DNA of 64,000 nt from Acidicapsa dinghuensis (GTDB lineage: Bacteria; Acidobacteriota; Terriglobia; Terriglobales; Acidobacteriaceae). Positions within the stretch are counted from its first letter, which is position 1; each line of letters starts with the position of its first letter. The DNA is taken from assembly GCF_025685685.1 (NCBI RefSeq), contig NZ_JAGSYH010000008.1:62001-126000 (forward strand), written 5' to 3'. The notes beneath the pieces are model-generated. The model saw nothing but the letters and a program-made list of their open reading frames with translations, made no database searches and was not told the origin of the DNA. Positions 52,303-63,687 of this stretch are shown in pieces. The translations under genes were made by a program, and so were the position numbers.

Positions 52303-53952
52303 ATGCACGCGTTCGTAATGCAACTCGGGATGTTGACCGCAGCGCGCGATAACTGGATGAGCTCACTTGCGGTTGGGGGAATGCACCTCTCGCAAACTGC
52401 TGCAACAGTCCTGATCACAGCCGTCTGGCAAGGCGCAATCATCGCTGTATGTTTCGGTCTGTCACTGCGCATCGGGAAGCGCATCCCGGCTGGCTTGCGT
52501 TTCGCCCTCTGGGCGGGCGGATTTTTGGCCGTGCTGGGACTTCCCTTCCTCCCTATGTTCGTGAGGACCGAGCTGTGGCACGTCGCGCCCAGTTCGTCGG
52601 CAGCGGTCACGCAGTCCTGGCTACAACTGGACGAGCGCTGGAGTATTGCCATCGCGCTCTTCTGGGCCGCGGCCTCCATGTACCGTGTTGCGGATCTCGT
52701 GATCCATTCCATCAGGCTTCGCCGCCTATGGATATCCGCGGTTCCGATGCAGGATCAGCCGGTCTCGGCTTTACGCTTGTGGGGCCGGAAGCCGATTGAA
52801 ATCTGCACCAGCGACGCACTGGACCGGCCAAGCGTCATCGGATTCTTCGCCCCGCGTATTTTGATTCCGTCATGGCTTGCTCCGCAGATGTTACGCGAGG
52901 AACTGGAGCAGATCATCCTGCATGAGACTGAGCATCTGCGGCGTGGTGACGACTGGACCAACCTGCTGCAGAAGCTGAGTCTCGTAGTATTCCCTCTGAA
53001 CCCGGCACTTCTTTGGATGGAGCGGCAGTTGTGTCTTGAGCGCGAGATGGCCTGCGATGAAGCTGTGATTCGCATAACCCGCGCTCCCAAAGCGTACGCA
53101 GCGTGCCTCACAAACCTCGCGGAGCGTGGACTGGAACGCCGCCTCGCCGCGCTCTCGCTCGGTGCCTGGCAACGCAAGCCGGAGCTGGTGCAGCGGGTGC
53201 ACAGCATTCTGAAGCGGCGTCAGTTACTAAGCCCACTCGGTACGCGCGGTATCGTCACCTTTATGGCCGGTAGTCTGCTGATCGGAACAGTCGAGTTAGC
53301 GCGCTGCCCGCAACTGGTGACATTCACTGCTGTCTCCAGCAAGCAACTTTCAGCACGTGCCGCATCGCCTGCACTCGGTATAAGCGGAGACTCCGTCTAC
53401 CGCGATTCTCCTCGCGCATTACCGGTGAACTCAACCGGCATGAGCAATGCGCATATGGTTGAGTTGCGCGCAACCATGCCAGTCCAGGCAGGAGTGCCAT
53501 TCCATTCCTCAGCGAGCGCAGTGCGTAGCGCCAGTTGGAGCAGGCGAAGTGTCTCTCTGAAGGGTCATGCGCGCACGCTGCAACCGAACACAATGCGACC
53601 GAAATTGACCGCCGCGCAGCCTGCGGAACAAATGCTCAAGGCGGATCTGAACGGCAACAACCCATACTTGATGGAGACATCCAGCGTAGTGGTCTTCACA
53701 ACCTGGGAAGAAGTATCTTCGCAAACAAACGGAGACCAACTCTCCACTCAAACTGAGGCGGCGGTTGATGCAAACTCTGCGGATGACCACCCCGTCGATC
53801 CGACGAAACAGGATTCAAACGCGGCTAATGCACAAAAACCTGCCAGGGTTGCGGTAACCCAGCTCGTCTTCCGCGTCGTTCCGGCCTCTTACCGTTCAAC
53901 TTCTCAAGCCATCGTTCCATTCCGCAACGGTTGGCTAATCATTCAACTCTAA
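52303..53952 (+). CDS. M56-family membrane metallopeptidase (BlaR1-like)
   Basis: 549 residues. The N-terminal multi-pass part has helices around 30-50, 60-85 and 105-125. The zinc peptidase domain has HETEH (H207, E208, H211) and LEREMACDEAVIRITRAPKAYA. Another helix near 315-330 precedes a long, low-complexity outer region. Unlike true BlaR1, no C-terminal penicillin-binding domain is present, so the signal is not obviously a beta-lactam. It should sense a stress and release the BlaI repressor. HtrA follows 30 bases downstream. Confidence 0.9.
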   Translation: MHAFVMQLGMLTAARDNWMSSLAVGGMHLSQTAATVLITAVWQGAIIAVCFGLSLRIGKRIPAGLRFALWAGGFLAVLGLPFLPMFVRTELWHVAPSSSAAVTQSWLQLDERWSIAIALFWAAASMYRVADLVIHSIRLRRLWISAVPMQDQPVSALRLWGRKPIEICTSDALDRPSVIGFFAPRILIPSWLAPQMLREELEQIILHETEHLRRGDDWTNLLQKLSLVVFPLNPALLWMERQLCLEREMACDEAVIRITRAPKAYAACLTNLAERGLERRLAALSLGAWQRKPELVQRVHSILKRRQLLSPLGTRGIVTFMAGSLLIGTVELARCPQLVTFTAVSSKQLSARAASPALGISGDSVYRDSPRALPVNSTGMSNAHMVELRATMPVQAGVPFHSSASAVRSASWSRRSVSLKGHARTLQPNTMRPKLTAAQPAEQMLKADLNGNNPYLMETSSVVVFTTWEEVSSQTNGDQLSTQTEAAVDANSADDHPVDPTKQDSNAANAQKPARVAVTQLVFRVVPASYRSTSQAIVPFRNGWLIIQL

Positions 53953-53982
53953 CGAAATCTAAACCATTGCGAGGTAGTAGCC

Positions 53983-55554
53983 ATGTCAGTAACAACTAAT
54001 TCTTTAGGTGCAAAGGTGAAGCGGTACGCACTGCCCATCGGTCTTGTGGCCGCGATGGCAGTGACGATTCCCTTTGTCACATGCCATGATCGCGTTCATG
54101 CGGCCTCAGGCACTTTTAACGGAACACCATTGGATGACAACAGCGTCTCCGCCTTGGTTTCCCTGGACAACGCAATGGAAGCGATCGCGTCCAAAGTCAC
54201 CCCCTCTGTGGTGAATGTCTCTGTAACCGCCAAGGTCACACCCGACCAGCAGGACGAAGACGACCAGCAAGGCGGCGGCGGAGTTCCCCCGAACGCACTG
54301 CCTCCGGGATGGCAGCAGTTCTTTGGCTTCGGTAACGGCCAGGGTATGAAGCCTCAGCCGCAGATCGAGCATGGCATCGGCAGCGGTGTCATCGTTTCGC
54401 CGGATGGATACATCGTCACCAACAATCACGTTGTGCAGGGCGCAACCGAGGTTCGCGTGACGCTGAATGATCGCCGCGTGCTCCCAGCGAAGGTCGTCGG
54501 CACCGACAAACTCACCGATCTGGCCGTCATTAAGGTCAATGAGCACAATCTGCCCGCGATCGCGTGGGGTAACTCGTCAAATCTGCATCCCGGCCAAACA
54601 GTGCTGGCTTTCGGAAGCCCATTCGGCTACTTCCAGTTCTCCGTAACGCGCGGCATCATCAGCGCCCTCAACCGGCCCAATCCTTACTCAGACGATGCAC
54701 GCAAACCTGGTGATTTCATCCAGACAGATGCGGCAATCAATCCTGGCAACTCAGGCGGTCCGCTTGTCGACGCACACGGAGAACTCATCGGCATCAACAC
54801 CTTCATCATCACCGGTAGCGGATCGTTCGCCGGCGCGGGCTTTGCTATTCCCTCGCAGATGGTGCGTTCTGTCGCCGATGAAATCATCAAGAACGGCGTT
54901 GTGCACCACGGCTATCTCGGCATCAGCATGAACGACGTTACGCCTGAAAACTCCAGCTTCTTCAATCTGCCTGATGCAACGGGAGCTATCGTGAGCTCGG
55001 TTACGCCTGACTCGCCGGCCAGTCAGGCTGGATTGAAACAAGGCGACGTGCTCCGCGAACTGAACGGCAAGAAGATCGATAACGGCGGTCAGCTCCAGGT
55101 TGCAGTAAGCCAGGTCTCGCCTGGCACAACGATCTCACTTGGCATCCTGCGTAATGGCAAAGCGGAAACGCTGAGCGTCAAGGTCGGTGAGTTCCATGGC
55201 GAGAAGCAGGCTGCGGGCAATAGCGGCTCGGGCGCGCAGGGCAACAACAGCGGCAAGCTGGGACTAGCAGTGCAGGATCTCAACTCTGATGCCCGTCAGC
55301 AACTGAACGTTCCTGACTCGATCCACGGGGCAGTTGTTCAGAACGTTCGCCCCGGCAGCCCGGCAGAAGATGCTGGCTTGTCACAGGGTGATGTGATCGT
55401 AGAAGTGAACCGGCATCCGGTAAGTGATGCCAACAGCTTCGTCAACGCCGTGCATGCAGCCCCCGAGGGAAAAGACATCCTGTTGCTCGTCTGGTCGCGA
55501 GGCGGCACCAGCTATCGCATCGTACATGCACCTGCCTCCGATGGCGGCATGTAA
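53983..55554 (+). CDS. htrA: HtrA/DegP-type periplasmic serine protease
   Basis: 523 residues. An N-terminal signal or anchor helix (YALPIGLVAAMAVTIPFVTC) leads into a trypsin-like domain. The triad is His149 (TNNHVVQG), Asp179 (KLTDLAVIKV) and Ser257 (NPGNSGGPLVD). Two PDZ domains follow (GYLGISMNDVTPENS and LGLAVQDLNSDARQQL), joined by a Gly/Ser/Gln linker. A Gln/Gly/Pro-rich LA loop lies before the catalytic His. It degrades or refolds damaged envelope proteins. It shares the BlaI/M56 operon, so it is probably induced by the same envelope signal. Confidence 0.94.
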   Translation: MSVTTNSLGAKVKRYALPIGLVAAMAVTIPFVTCHDRVHAASGTFNGTPLDDNSVSALVSLDNAMEAIASKVTPSVVNVSVTAKVTPDQQDEDDQQGGGGVPPNALPPGWQQFFGFGNGQGMKPQPQIEHGIGSGVIVSPDGYIVTNNHVVQGATEVRVTLNDRRVLPAKVVGTDKLTDLAVIKVNEHNLPAIAWGNSSNLHPGQTVLAFGSPFGYFQFSVTRGIISALNRPNPYSDDARKPGDFIQTDAAINPGNSGGPLVDAHGELIGINTFIITGSGSFAGAGFAIPSQMVRSVADEIIKNGVVHHGYLGISMNDVTPENSSFFNLPDATGAIVSSVTPDSPASQAGLKQGDVLRELNGKKIDNGGQLQVAVSQVSPGTTISLGILRNGKAETLSVKVGEFHGEKQAAGNSGSGAQGNNSGKLGLAVQDLNSDARQQLNVPDSIHGAVVQNVRPGSPAEDAGLSQGDVIVEVNRHPVSDANSFVNAVHAAPEGKDILLLVWSRGGTSYRIVHAPASDGGM

Positions 55555-55578
55555 TCACTAACCCTGAACACACAATCG

Positions 55579-55607
55579 GGCTGCCGCGTCGTAAAGATGC
55601 GGCAGCC
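55579..55607 (+). terminator. rho-independent terminator of the BlaI/M56/HtrA operon
   Basis: Nine-base stem GGCTGCCGC / GCGGCAGCC with an 11-base loop, followed by TTCTCTTTT. Confidence 0.8.
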
Positions 55608-55699
55608 TTCTCTTTTCCGCTCGTCCATATGAATTCGCCAATCATGCGCAGCATTGCGTAGACTGTTGCGCAACGTGAAGACTCGGAGTGAGGTGCTAT

Positions 55700-56110
55700 A
55701 TGCAGGCATCCGTAGACGCGACAACCGCCAATATAACTGCCTTGCCAGCTCAGGTGCTCACCACCGATGCGGCAATCGACCTCATACGCAAGCTGCACGC
55801 CAAGTATGGCGACCTGATGTTTCACCAATCAGGCGGCTGCTGCGACGGCAGTTCGCCCATGTGCTATCCGCGCGGCGAATTTCTGGTCGGTGACTCCGAT
55901 GTAAAACTCGGCGAAGTTGACGGACAGCCGTTCTACATGAGCAAGAGCCAGTTTGAATACTGGAAGCACACGCAGCTTGTTCTGGACGTGGTTCCTGGCC
56001 GTGGCGGCATGTTTTCGCTCGAAGGCCCAGAAGGCGTACGCTTTCTGATTCGATCGCGTATCTTCACCGATGACGAAATACGTGCATTGCGGGCTGCGGG
56101 ACGCATCTGA
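55700..56110 (+). CDS. DUF779 family protein
   Basis: 136 residues. The conserved DUF779 block is clear: FHQSGGCCDGSSPMCYPRGEF, then VDGQPFYMSKSQFEYWKHTQLVLDVVPGRGGMFSLEGPEGVRFLIRSR. Three closely spaced Cys (GGCC and MCYP) suggest metal or redox chemistry. In other genomes the family often sits beside aldehyde dehydrogenase genes; here it precedes a GH79-like gene by only 12 bases. ATG 55700 is supported by GGAGTGAGG upstream; ATG 55688 is an in-frame alternative. Confidence 0.9.
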   Translation: MQASVDATTANITALPAQVLTTDAAIDLIRKLHAKYGDLMFHQSGGCCDGSSPMCYPRGEFLVGDSDVKLGEVDGQPFYMSKSQFEYWKHTQLVLDVVPGRGGMFSLEGPEGVRFLIRSRIFTDDEIRALRAAGRI

Positions 56111-56122
56111 ATTGGGGGAAGA

Positions 56123-57721
56123 GTGAAATCTCGAGTGCGGCTTGCACCCATTGTTGTTTCGATCCTCACGTTGCTCTGTTCACGAGCGAGCGTCGCACAA
56201 GGGCAACCGGCTACAGCGACGGAAAATGTTAAGACGCTTCCAAAGCTGGGCGTCGTCAATGATCGCTTCCAGTCCTACAACATCGAGATGGTCGAGGTGA
56301 CTGGCGGACGGTTCTGGAAGCCCTATGCTTCAACCCAATCATTGAATAACCAGACAAACGATGCGGCGCACGGCAATCAGCCTGCCGGCCTCTCTGCAAA
56401 CCTCTTCGAATACAGGCCACCTATCGACCTCAATAATCCGACGTTGCGTAAACTGGCCGCTGCGCTGGGTCCTGCATATCTTCGCGTAAGCGGCACGTGG
56501 GCGAACAGCACGTACTTCGATCCAGATGGTACAGCAGGAGAGAAGCCACCTGCCGGGTTCCAGGGCGTGCTCACTGGAACTGAGTGGCGTGGTGTCCTTG
56601 ATTTTGCAAAGGCGGTTAATGCAGATCTGGTGACATCCTTCGCCGTCAGTGCTGGGACAAGAGACAAAGATGGGCTATGGACACCCGTTGAAGCGAACAA
56701 GATTGCAAGTTTCACTACGAGTGCAGGCGGACATATCTCGGCCGCAGAACTCATCAATGAGCCTACATTTCCGGAGATAGATGGATTAGGCAAAAGTTAC
56801 GACGCAACAGCATTTGCTCGCGATGTGCATGCCTTCCGCGAGTTTGCGAAACACAACCTCCCCGGCATGCTTGTCGTTGGCCCTGGCGGCGTTGGCGAAG
56901 GAGCCACGCTGATGCCGGGGAATGCGACCATTCCCGGCCCGCGTATGCTCTCTACAGCCGATCTGCTGAAAGCTACCGGCCCCGCCTTCGATGCCTTCTC
57001 GTACCATTCCTACGGTGCGGTCTCTGTGCGTTGCAATCCCGGCAAGAGCACGAATATCAATGACAGTCTCTCCACGGATACGTTTAGTAAAGCGGAACAG
57101 ATCGCTCGATACTACATGGCATTGCGCGATCAGTACGACCCCGGCAAACCCATGTGGAATACGGAAACAGCCGAAGCTGCCTGCGGCGGCGATAGCTGGG
57201 CATCTGAATTCGCAGACACTTTTCGCTATCTCAAACAACTTGGCGATCTTGCGCGCATCGGCGTCCGTGTCAACATGCACAACACGTTGTCATCCAGCGA
57301 TTATGGGCTTCTGGACGAGAATACCTATGAGCCGAGACCCGACTACTGGGCCGCTCTGTTATGGCATCGGCTAATGGGATCAACAGTGTTGGACGCAGGT
57401 TCCTCACAAGGAGAAAATCTGTATCTGTATGCCCACTGCATGCCTCAGGTTCCAGGCGGTGTCACAGTGCTTGCCATCAACGCCGATGGACACTCAACGC
57501 CTAGGCTCAAAACCGGCCTTGACTACAACCTCTATACTCTCTCGGCTGGTTCTCTCGACTCAAAGCAGGTAATGCTGAACGGACATACCTTATCGCTGAA
57601 CGCGGCAAACGACCTTCCCAGGATGGAGGGTTCCAGATTCAAGGCAGGAACGGTGGATCTGAATCCGCAGACAATTACCTTTCTTGCATTCCCTGAAGCA
57701 AACAACGCCAGCTGTCGCTGA
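56123..57721 (+). CDS. GH79-like exported glycoside hydrolase
   Basis: 532 residues with a signal peptide (LAPIVVSILTLLCSRASVAQ). A (beta/alpha)8 barrel of the heparanase/beta-glucuronidase clan: AYLRVSGTWANSTYFDP, the acid/base in AAELINEPTF (Glu213), FSYHSYGAV, and the nucleophile in WNTETAEAACGG (Glu348), then SSDYGLLDENTYEPRPDYWAALLWHRLMG, and a C-terminal beta domain. It may remove glucuronic acid or similar residues from polysaccharides. The start is GTG 56123 with GGGGGAAGA upstream. Confidence 0.82.
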   Translation: MKSRVRLAPIVVSILTLLCSRASVAQGQPATATENVKTLPKLGVVNDRFQSYNIEMVEVTGGRFWKPYASTQSLNNQTNDAAHGNQPAGLSANLFEYRPPIDLNNPTLRKLAAALGPAYLRVSGTWANSTYFDPDGTAGEKPPAGFQGVLTGTEWRGVLDFAKAVNADLVTSFAVSAGTRDKDGLWTPVEANKIASFTTSAGGHISAAELINEPTFPEIDGLGKSYDATAFARDVHAFREFAKHNLPGMLVVGPGGVGEGATLMPGNATIPGPRMLSTADLLKATGPAFDAFSYHSYGAVSVRCNPGKSTNINDSLSTDTFSKAEQIARYYMALRDQYDPGKPMWNTETAEAACGGDSWASEFADTFRYLKQLGDLARIGVRVNMHNTLSSSDYGLLDENTYEPRPDYWAALLWHRLMGSTVLDAGSSQGENLYLYAHCMPQVPGGVTVLAINADGHSTPRLKTGLDYNLYTLSAGSLDSKQVMLNGHTLSLNAANDLPRMEGSRFKAGTVDLNPQTITFLAFPEANNASCR

Positions 57722-57792
57722 CCACGTTCGCATCTGATTCAATACGAAATTTATTTCCCGGCTATGGCCCGGTCGCATAGACTGGTGGCCGG

Positions 57793-57814
57793 GCATGCAA
57801 GTGCTCTTGCATGC
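57793..57814 (+). other. hairpin between the GH79-like and GH78-like genes
   Basis: GCATGCAAG-TGCT-CTTGCATGC, perfect nine-base arms, followed by a pyrimidine-rich stretch (TTCACTTCTTCTC). It contains the ATG at 57795 that would otherwise be the first start of the next gene. It may be an intrinsic terminator for the preceding pair or a regulator site. Confidence 0.55.
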
Positions 57815-57839
57815 TTCACTTCTTCTCGGGGACACTCTC

Positions 57840-60272
57840 TTGCATAATTCCAATCGGCATATTTGGCTGCGTCTGGTTCTGTTGTCTGTTTTCACTGCAA
57901 GCATTGGCTTAAGCGCATCGGACTTATTCGCTCAAGTTGAGGCGCCTGCTCCTCGAGAACATTGGACTGCGCAGTGGATCAGCCATCCCACCGCACCGTT
58001 GCGTGAGCCGATTACATTGCACTTCAAGAAGACCTTTGAAGTGAATCAGACGCCTCAACACTACATTGTGCATGTGAGCGCAGACAATCGCTTTGTCTTA
58101 TATCTCAATGGACAAAGAGTCGGTGACGGCCCGGCGCGCGGCGACCTCTCTCACTGGCGATATGAAGACTTCGATCTTGCTCCTATGCTCAAGTCAGGAT
58201 CAAACACGCTCGCGGCAATCGTATGGAATTTTGGCATCTATGCTCCCGTAGCTCAGATGACAGAACGTACAGGCTTTCTAGTGCAGGGTGATACCGATGC
58301 CGAAGCTGCCGTGAATACAAACTCCAGTTGGATGGTGGAGCGCGAGCCCGGTCAGACTCCTCTGTCGCGTAAACAGAACGGCCTCTGGGTCTACTTCGCA
58401 TCGGGCCCAGGCGAGGTTTTACGCGCCGCTTCCTATGACTGGGACTGGAAGAATCCAGACGTCATCGGTTCGCACTGGGTTCATGCGATCTCGGCTCTCA
58501 GAGAAAACATCTATCAGGGTTCGGGCGTTGCTGCCTCCCGTGGAGTAACAGCGGATGTGCCATGGCAACTCGTACCGGACACACTGCCACACATGGCCTA
58601 CGTCAAAGAAGATGCTGGCCATGTTGTCAGAACCGCGCTGCCGCAGGCTCAATCTTTTCCTGCGCAAGCCGTGACAATTCCGGCGAAAACCGATGTACAT
58701 ATTCTGCTCGACAGATCAGAGCTAACAACTGCCTATCCGCGCCTCACATTCTCCGGCGGCAACGGATCGAAGATCACTTTGATCTACGCGGAAGCTCTGT
58801 TTGACGCGAAGATGCATAAAGGCAATCGTAATGAAGTCGGTGACAGAAAGGCTGTCGGCATCACCGATGAAATCTATCCCGATGGCGGCGATCATCGCGT
58901 CTTCGAAACATTATGGTGGCGCACTTGGCGTTATCTCGATATCGAAGTGCAGACAACCGATGAGCCGCTGACACTCGATGGGCTCGATGCGTACTACTCG
59001 GCTTATCCATTCGATGTGAAGGCATCGTTTGCTTCGAGCGATCCAGATCTCGAAAAGATATGGAAAATCGGCTGGCACACCGCGCAGCTCGATGCCCACG
59101 AAACCTACATGGACACGCCGTACTACGAGCAGTTGCAGTATTCAGGCGATACACGCATTCAGGAGATGATCAGCTACGCGGTGACCGGAGACGACCGGCT
59201 CGCGCGACAAGCGATTCGCGCTCTCAATGACTCGCGCATTCCTGCGGGCATTACGGCAAGCCGCTATCCATCACAGCTGCCGCAATACATCCCGCCCTTC
59301 TCTTTGCTTTGGATCGATTCTCTGCACGACTACTACATGAACCGGCCGGATGCGTCGTTTGTGAAGGAGATTCTTCCCGGAACCAGAAGTGTACTTGAGT
59401 GGTTCGCAAGCTATCAGCATCCCGATGGACTGCTCGGCAAAACACCGTGGTGGACATTCATCGATTGGGTCGAGACCAAGAAGGATTTTCCCTCTTACGA
59501 CAGCAAGGGCGAAACATGCCTGGTCACGATGCAATACATCGGTGCGCTCGAAGACGCAATCGATCTTGAGACCGCGCTCGGCTCATCTGCGTATGCAGGC
59601 ATCGACAAAGAGAGACTGGCATCCGCAAAGCGTGGCGTTCTCAATGGCTGCTGGGATGCGAAGATGGGGCTCTTCGCCGATTCACCGGCTAAAGACACGT
59701 TCAGCCAACATACCAACATGCTTGCTGTGCTCCACGACGTAGCTCCGAAGAAGGACCAGCAAGCTATCTTGCACAAGATCATCGGATCAGAAATCGGAGA
59801 CACTGCTCCGCCGGTCCCAAATCTCATCACAGCCAGCTACTATTTCCGCTACTATCTGGCGCGCGCGCTTGACCACGCTGGCATGGCCAATGAGTATCTG
59901 AAAACACTGGGCGATTGGCGAGGCTTTCTCAAACTGGGCTTCACCACCTGGCCCGAACAGCCAGGCGAGACACGCTCTGACTCGCATGCGTGGACAGCTC
60001 ACCCAACCTACGATCTGCTCGCTCTCGTGACTGGAATCCAGCCCTCAAGCCCAGGATTCAAGACTGTACGCATTGAGCCGCACCTCGGCGACCTCACGCA
60101 TCTCGAAGCTACATATCCGCATCCACTTGGTCTCATTCATGTGAAGTATGAAGTCGATGGCGGACAACTCCATGCTGATATCGAGATACCGTCAGGATTG
60201 ACAGGCGAGTTTGTATGGAAAGGCAAATCCACACGCCTTGCCGGTGGAAAAGCCTCGTTCAACTTGAAGTAG
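57840..60272 (+). CDS. GH78-like (alpha-L-rhamnosidase-related) exported glycosidase
   Basis: 810 residues from TTG 57840. That start has GGGGA eight bases upstream and gives a clean signal peptide (HIWLRLVLLSVFTASIGLSAS). An upstream ATG at 57795 lies inside a hairpin and is less likely. Beta domains come first (HWTAQWISHPTAP, FVLYLNGQRVGDGPARGD), then an (alpha/alpha)6 barrel with ETYMDTPYYEQLQYSGDTR, and a C-terminal beta domain (PHPLGLIHVKYEVDGG). At the catalytic entrance it has DTPYYEQLQYSGD where standard GH78 enzymes have DCPQRDERLGWTGD, so substrate or mechanism may differ. Confidence 0.82.
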   Translation: MHNSNRHIWLRLVLLSVFTASIGLSASDLFAQVEAPAPREHWTAQWISHPTAPLREPITLHFKKTFEVNQTPQHYIVHVSADNRFVLYLNGQRVGDGPARGDLSHWRYEDFDLAPMLKSGSNTLAAIVWNFGIYAPVAQMTERTGFLVQGDTDAEAAVNTNSSWMVEREPGQTPLSRKQNGLWVYFASGPGEVLRAASYDWDWKNPDVIGSHWVHAISALRENIYQGSGVAASRGVTADVPWQLVPDTLPHMAYVKEDAGHVVRTALPQAQSFPAQAVTIPAKTDVHILLDRSELTTAYPRLTFSGGNGSKITLIYAEALFDAKMHKGNRNEVGDRKAVGITDEIYPDGGDHRVFETLWWRTWRYLDIEVQTTDEPLTLDGLDAYYSAYPFDVKASFASSDPDLEKIWKIGWHTAQLDAHETYMDTPYYEQLQYSGDTRIQEMISYAVTGDDRLARQAIRALNDSRIPAGITASRYPSQLPQYIPPFSLLWIDSLHDYYMNRPDASFVKEILPGTRSVLEWFASYQHPDGLLGKTPWWTFIDWVETKKDFPSYDSKGETCLVTMQYIGALEDAIDLETALGSSAYAGIDKERLASAKRGVLNGCWDAKMGLFADSPAKDTFSQHTNMLAVLHDVAPKKDQQAILHKIIGSEIGDTAPPVPNLITASYYFRYYLARALDHAGMANEYLKTLGDWRGFLKLGFTTWPEQPGETRSDSHAWTAHPTYDLLALVTGIQPSSPGFKTVRIEPHLGDLTHLEATYPHPLGLIHVKYEVDGGQLHADIEIPSGLTGEFVWKGKSTRLAGGKASFNLK

Positions 60273-60330
60273 GGCAATACGCATCAACTGCTCAGGCATT
60301 GCATCTGCGCTCATATTGTGCACTTCACAA

Positions 60331-60359
60331 GAAATGGCTGCGTCTGTCGCAGCCATTTC
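60331..60359 (+). terminator. rho-independent terminator of the GH78-like gene
   Basis: Twelve-base stem GAAATGGCTGCG / CGCAGCCATTTC with a five-base loop, followed by TCTTTG. Confidence 0.75.
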
Positions 60360-60477
60360 TCTTTGTGGTCATTTCTCTTGGTGGTGAGGAAACATCTCCC
60401 ATGCGTGCAATCTTGCTCCATCAGCAAGGCCACAGACGCTACTATGTTTTCTCAGTACAACCGTAAGGAGACTTTCC

Positions 60478-60894
60478 ATGAAAAAACTTTTGACCGTCTT
60501 GGCTCTAGCTCTCTCGCTTCCACTTTCAGTAAGTATCACTGCTATCGGGCAAGAACCTGGTCCGTGGGTGTACGGACCGCATAGTCGTTGGGACCCAAGC
60601 TGGAATCGCAGACCCGATCCACGACGAGGCGCATGCTTCTATACAACTGCGCCATTCCAAGGCAATCGCTTCTGCGTACGCGCAGGTGACCGTCTGCCTG
60701 CATTGCCCGAGAATTTCGGTGACAACATCTCTTCAATTCAAACCTTTGGCGGCGCGCGCGTGAAGATATTCAACGATCGAGGATTTTCAGGTGGAGGCCG
60801 AGTGGTTGATCGAACTGTACCCGATCTGCGTTCGCTTCCCTTCCGTGGTGGACACACGTGGAATAATCGAATCTCTTCACTGATGGTTTTCTGA
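60478..60894 (+). CDS. small exported beta/gamma-crystallin-like protein (inhibitor I36 type)
   Basis: 138 residues. The signal peptide is KKLLTVLALALSLPLSVSI. After a Trp/Arg/Pro-rich linker comes a crystallin-like repeat pair: CFYTTAPFQGNRFCVRAGDRLPALPENFGDNISSIQTFGGARVKIFNDRGFSGGGRVV, then NNRISSLMVF. The FxG, NDxxFxG and N-x-ISS patterns are those of the Ca-binding crystallin/I36 inhibitor fold. Two Cys probably form a disulfide. A secreted peptidase inhibitor or stress protein is plausible. TAAGGAG precedes the ATG. Confidence 0.8.
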   Translation: MKKLLTVLALALSLPLSVSITAIGQEPGPWVYGPHSRWDPSWNRRPDPRRGACFYTTAPFQGNRFCVRAGDRLPALPENFGDNISSIQTFGGARVKIFNDRGFSGGGRVVDRTVPDLRSLPFRGGHTWNNRISSLMVF

Positions 60895-60946
60895 GTATCA
60901 GACTACTACCGTTGCCTTCGCGGCAATCAACGGTATAGCCGGTAAA

Positions 60947-60991
60947 AAAGAGGCTATTCTCTTCCTATCGAGGAAAGAGAACAGCCTCTTT
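60947..60991. terminator. terminator between the crystallin-like gene and katG
   Basis: Outer stem AAAGAGGCT / AGCCTCTTT with an inner TTCTCTTCC / GGAAAGAGAA pairing. It runs into TTTTTT on the minus strand, so it mainly serves katG. Confidence 0.8.
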
Positions 60992-61092
60992 GGTTTCGAT
61001 GTGGTTCTACGAAATGTAGGCCAACGCGACAGTCAAATCCAACAGCATTCCCGACGACATTGATCTATATTTCGCACAGTACCTATCTATAG

Positions 61093-63687
<2,595 letters not shown>

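Noticed and set aside
60412-60428. Short inverted repeat CTTGCT-CCATC-AGCAAG upstream of the crystallin-like gene
   Set aside because: Six-base arms in an unremarkable context; too weak to call an operator.
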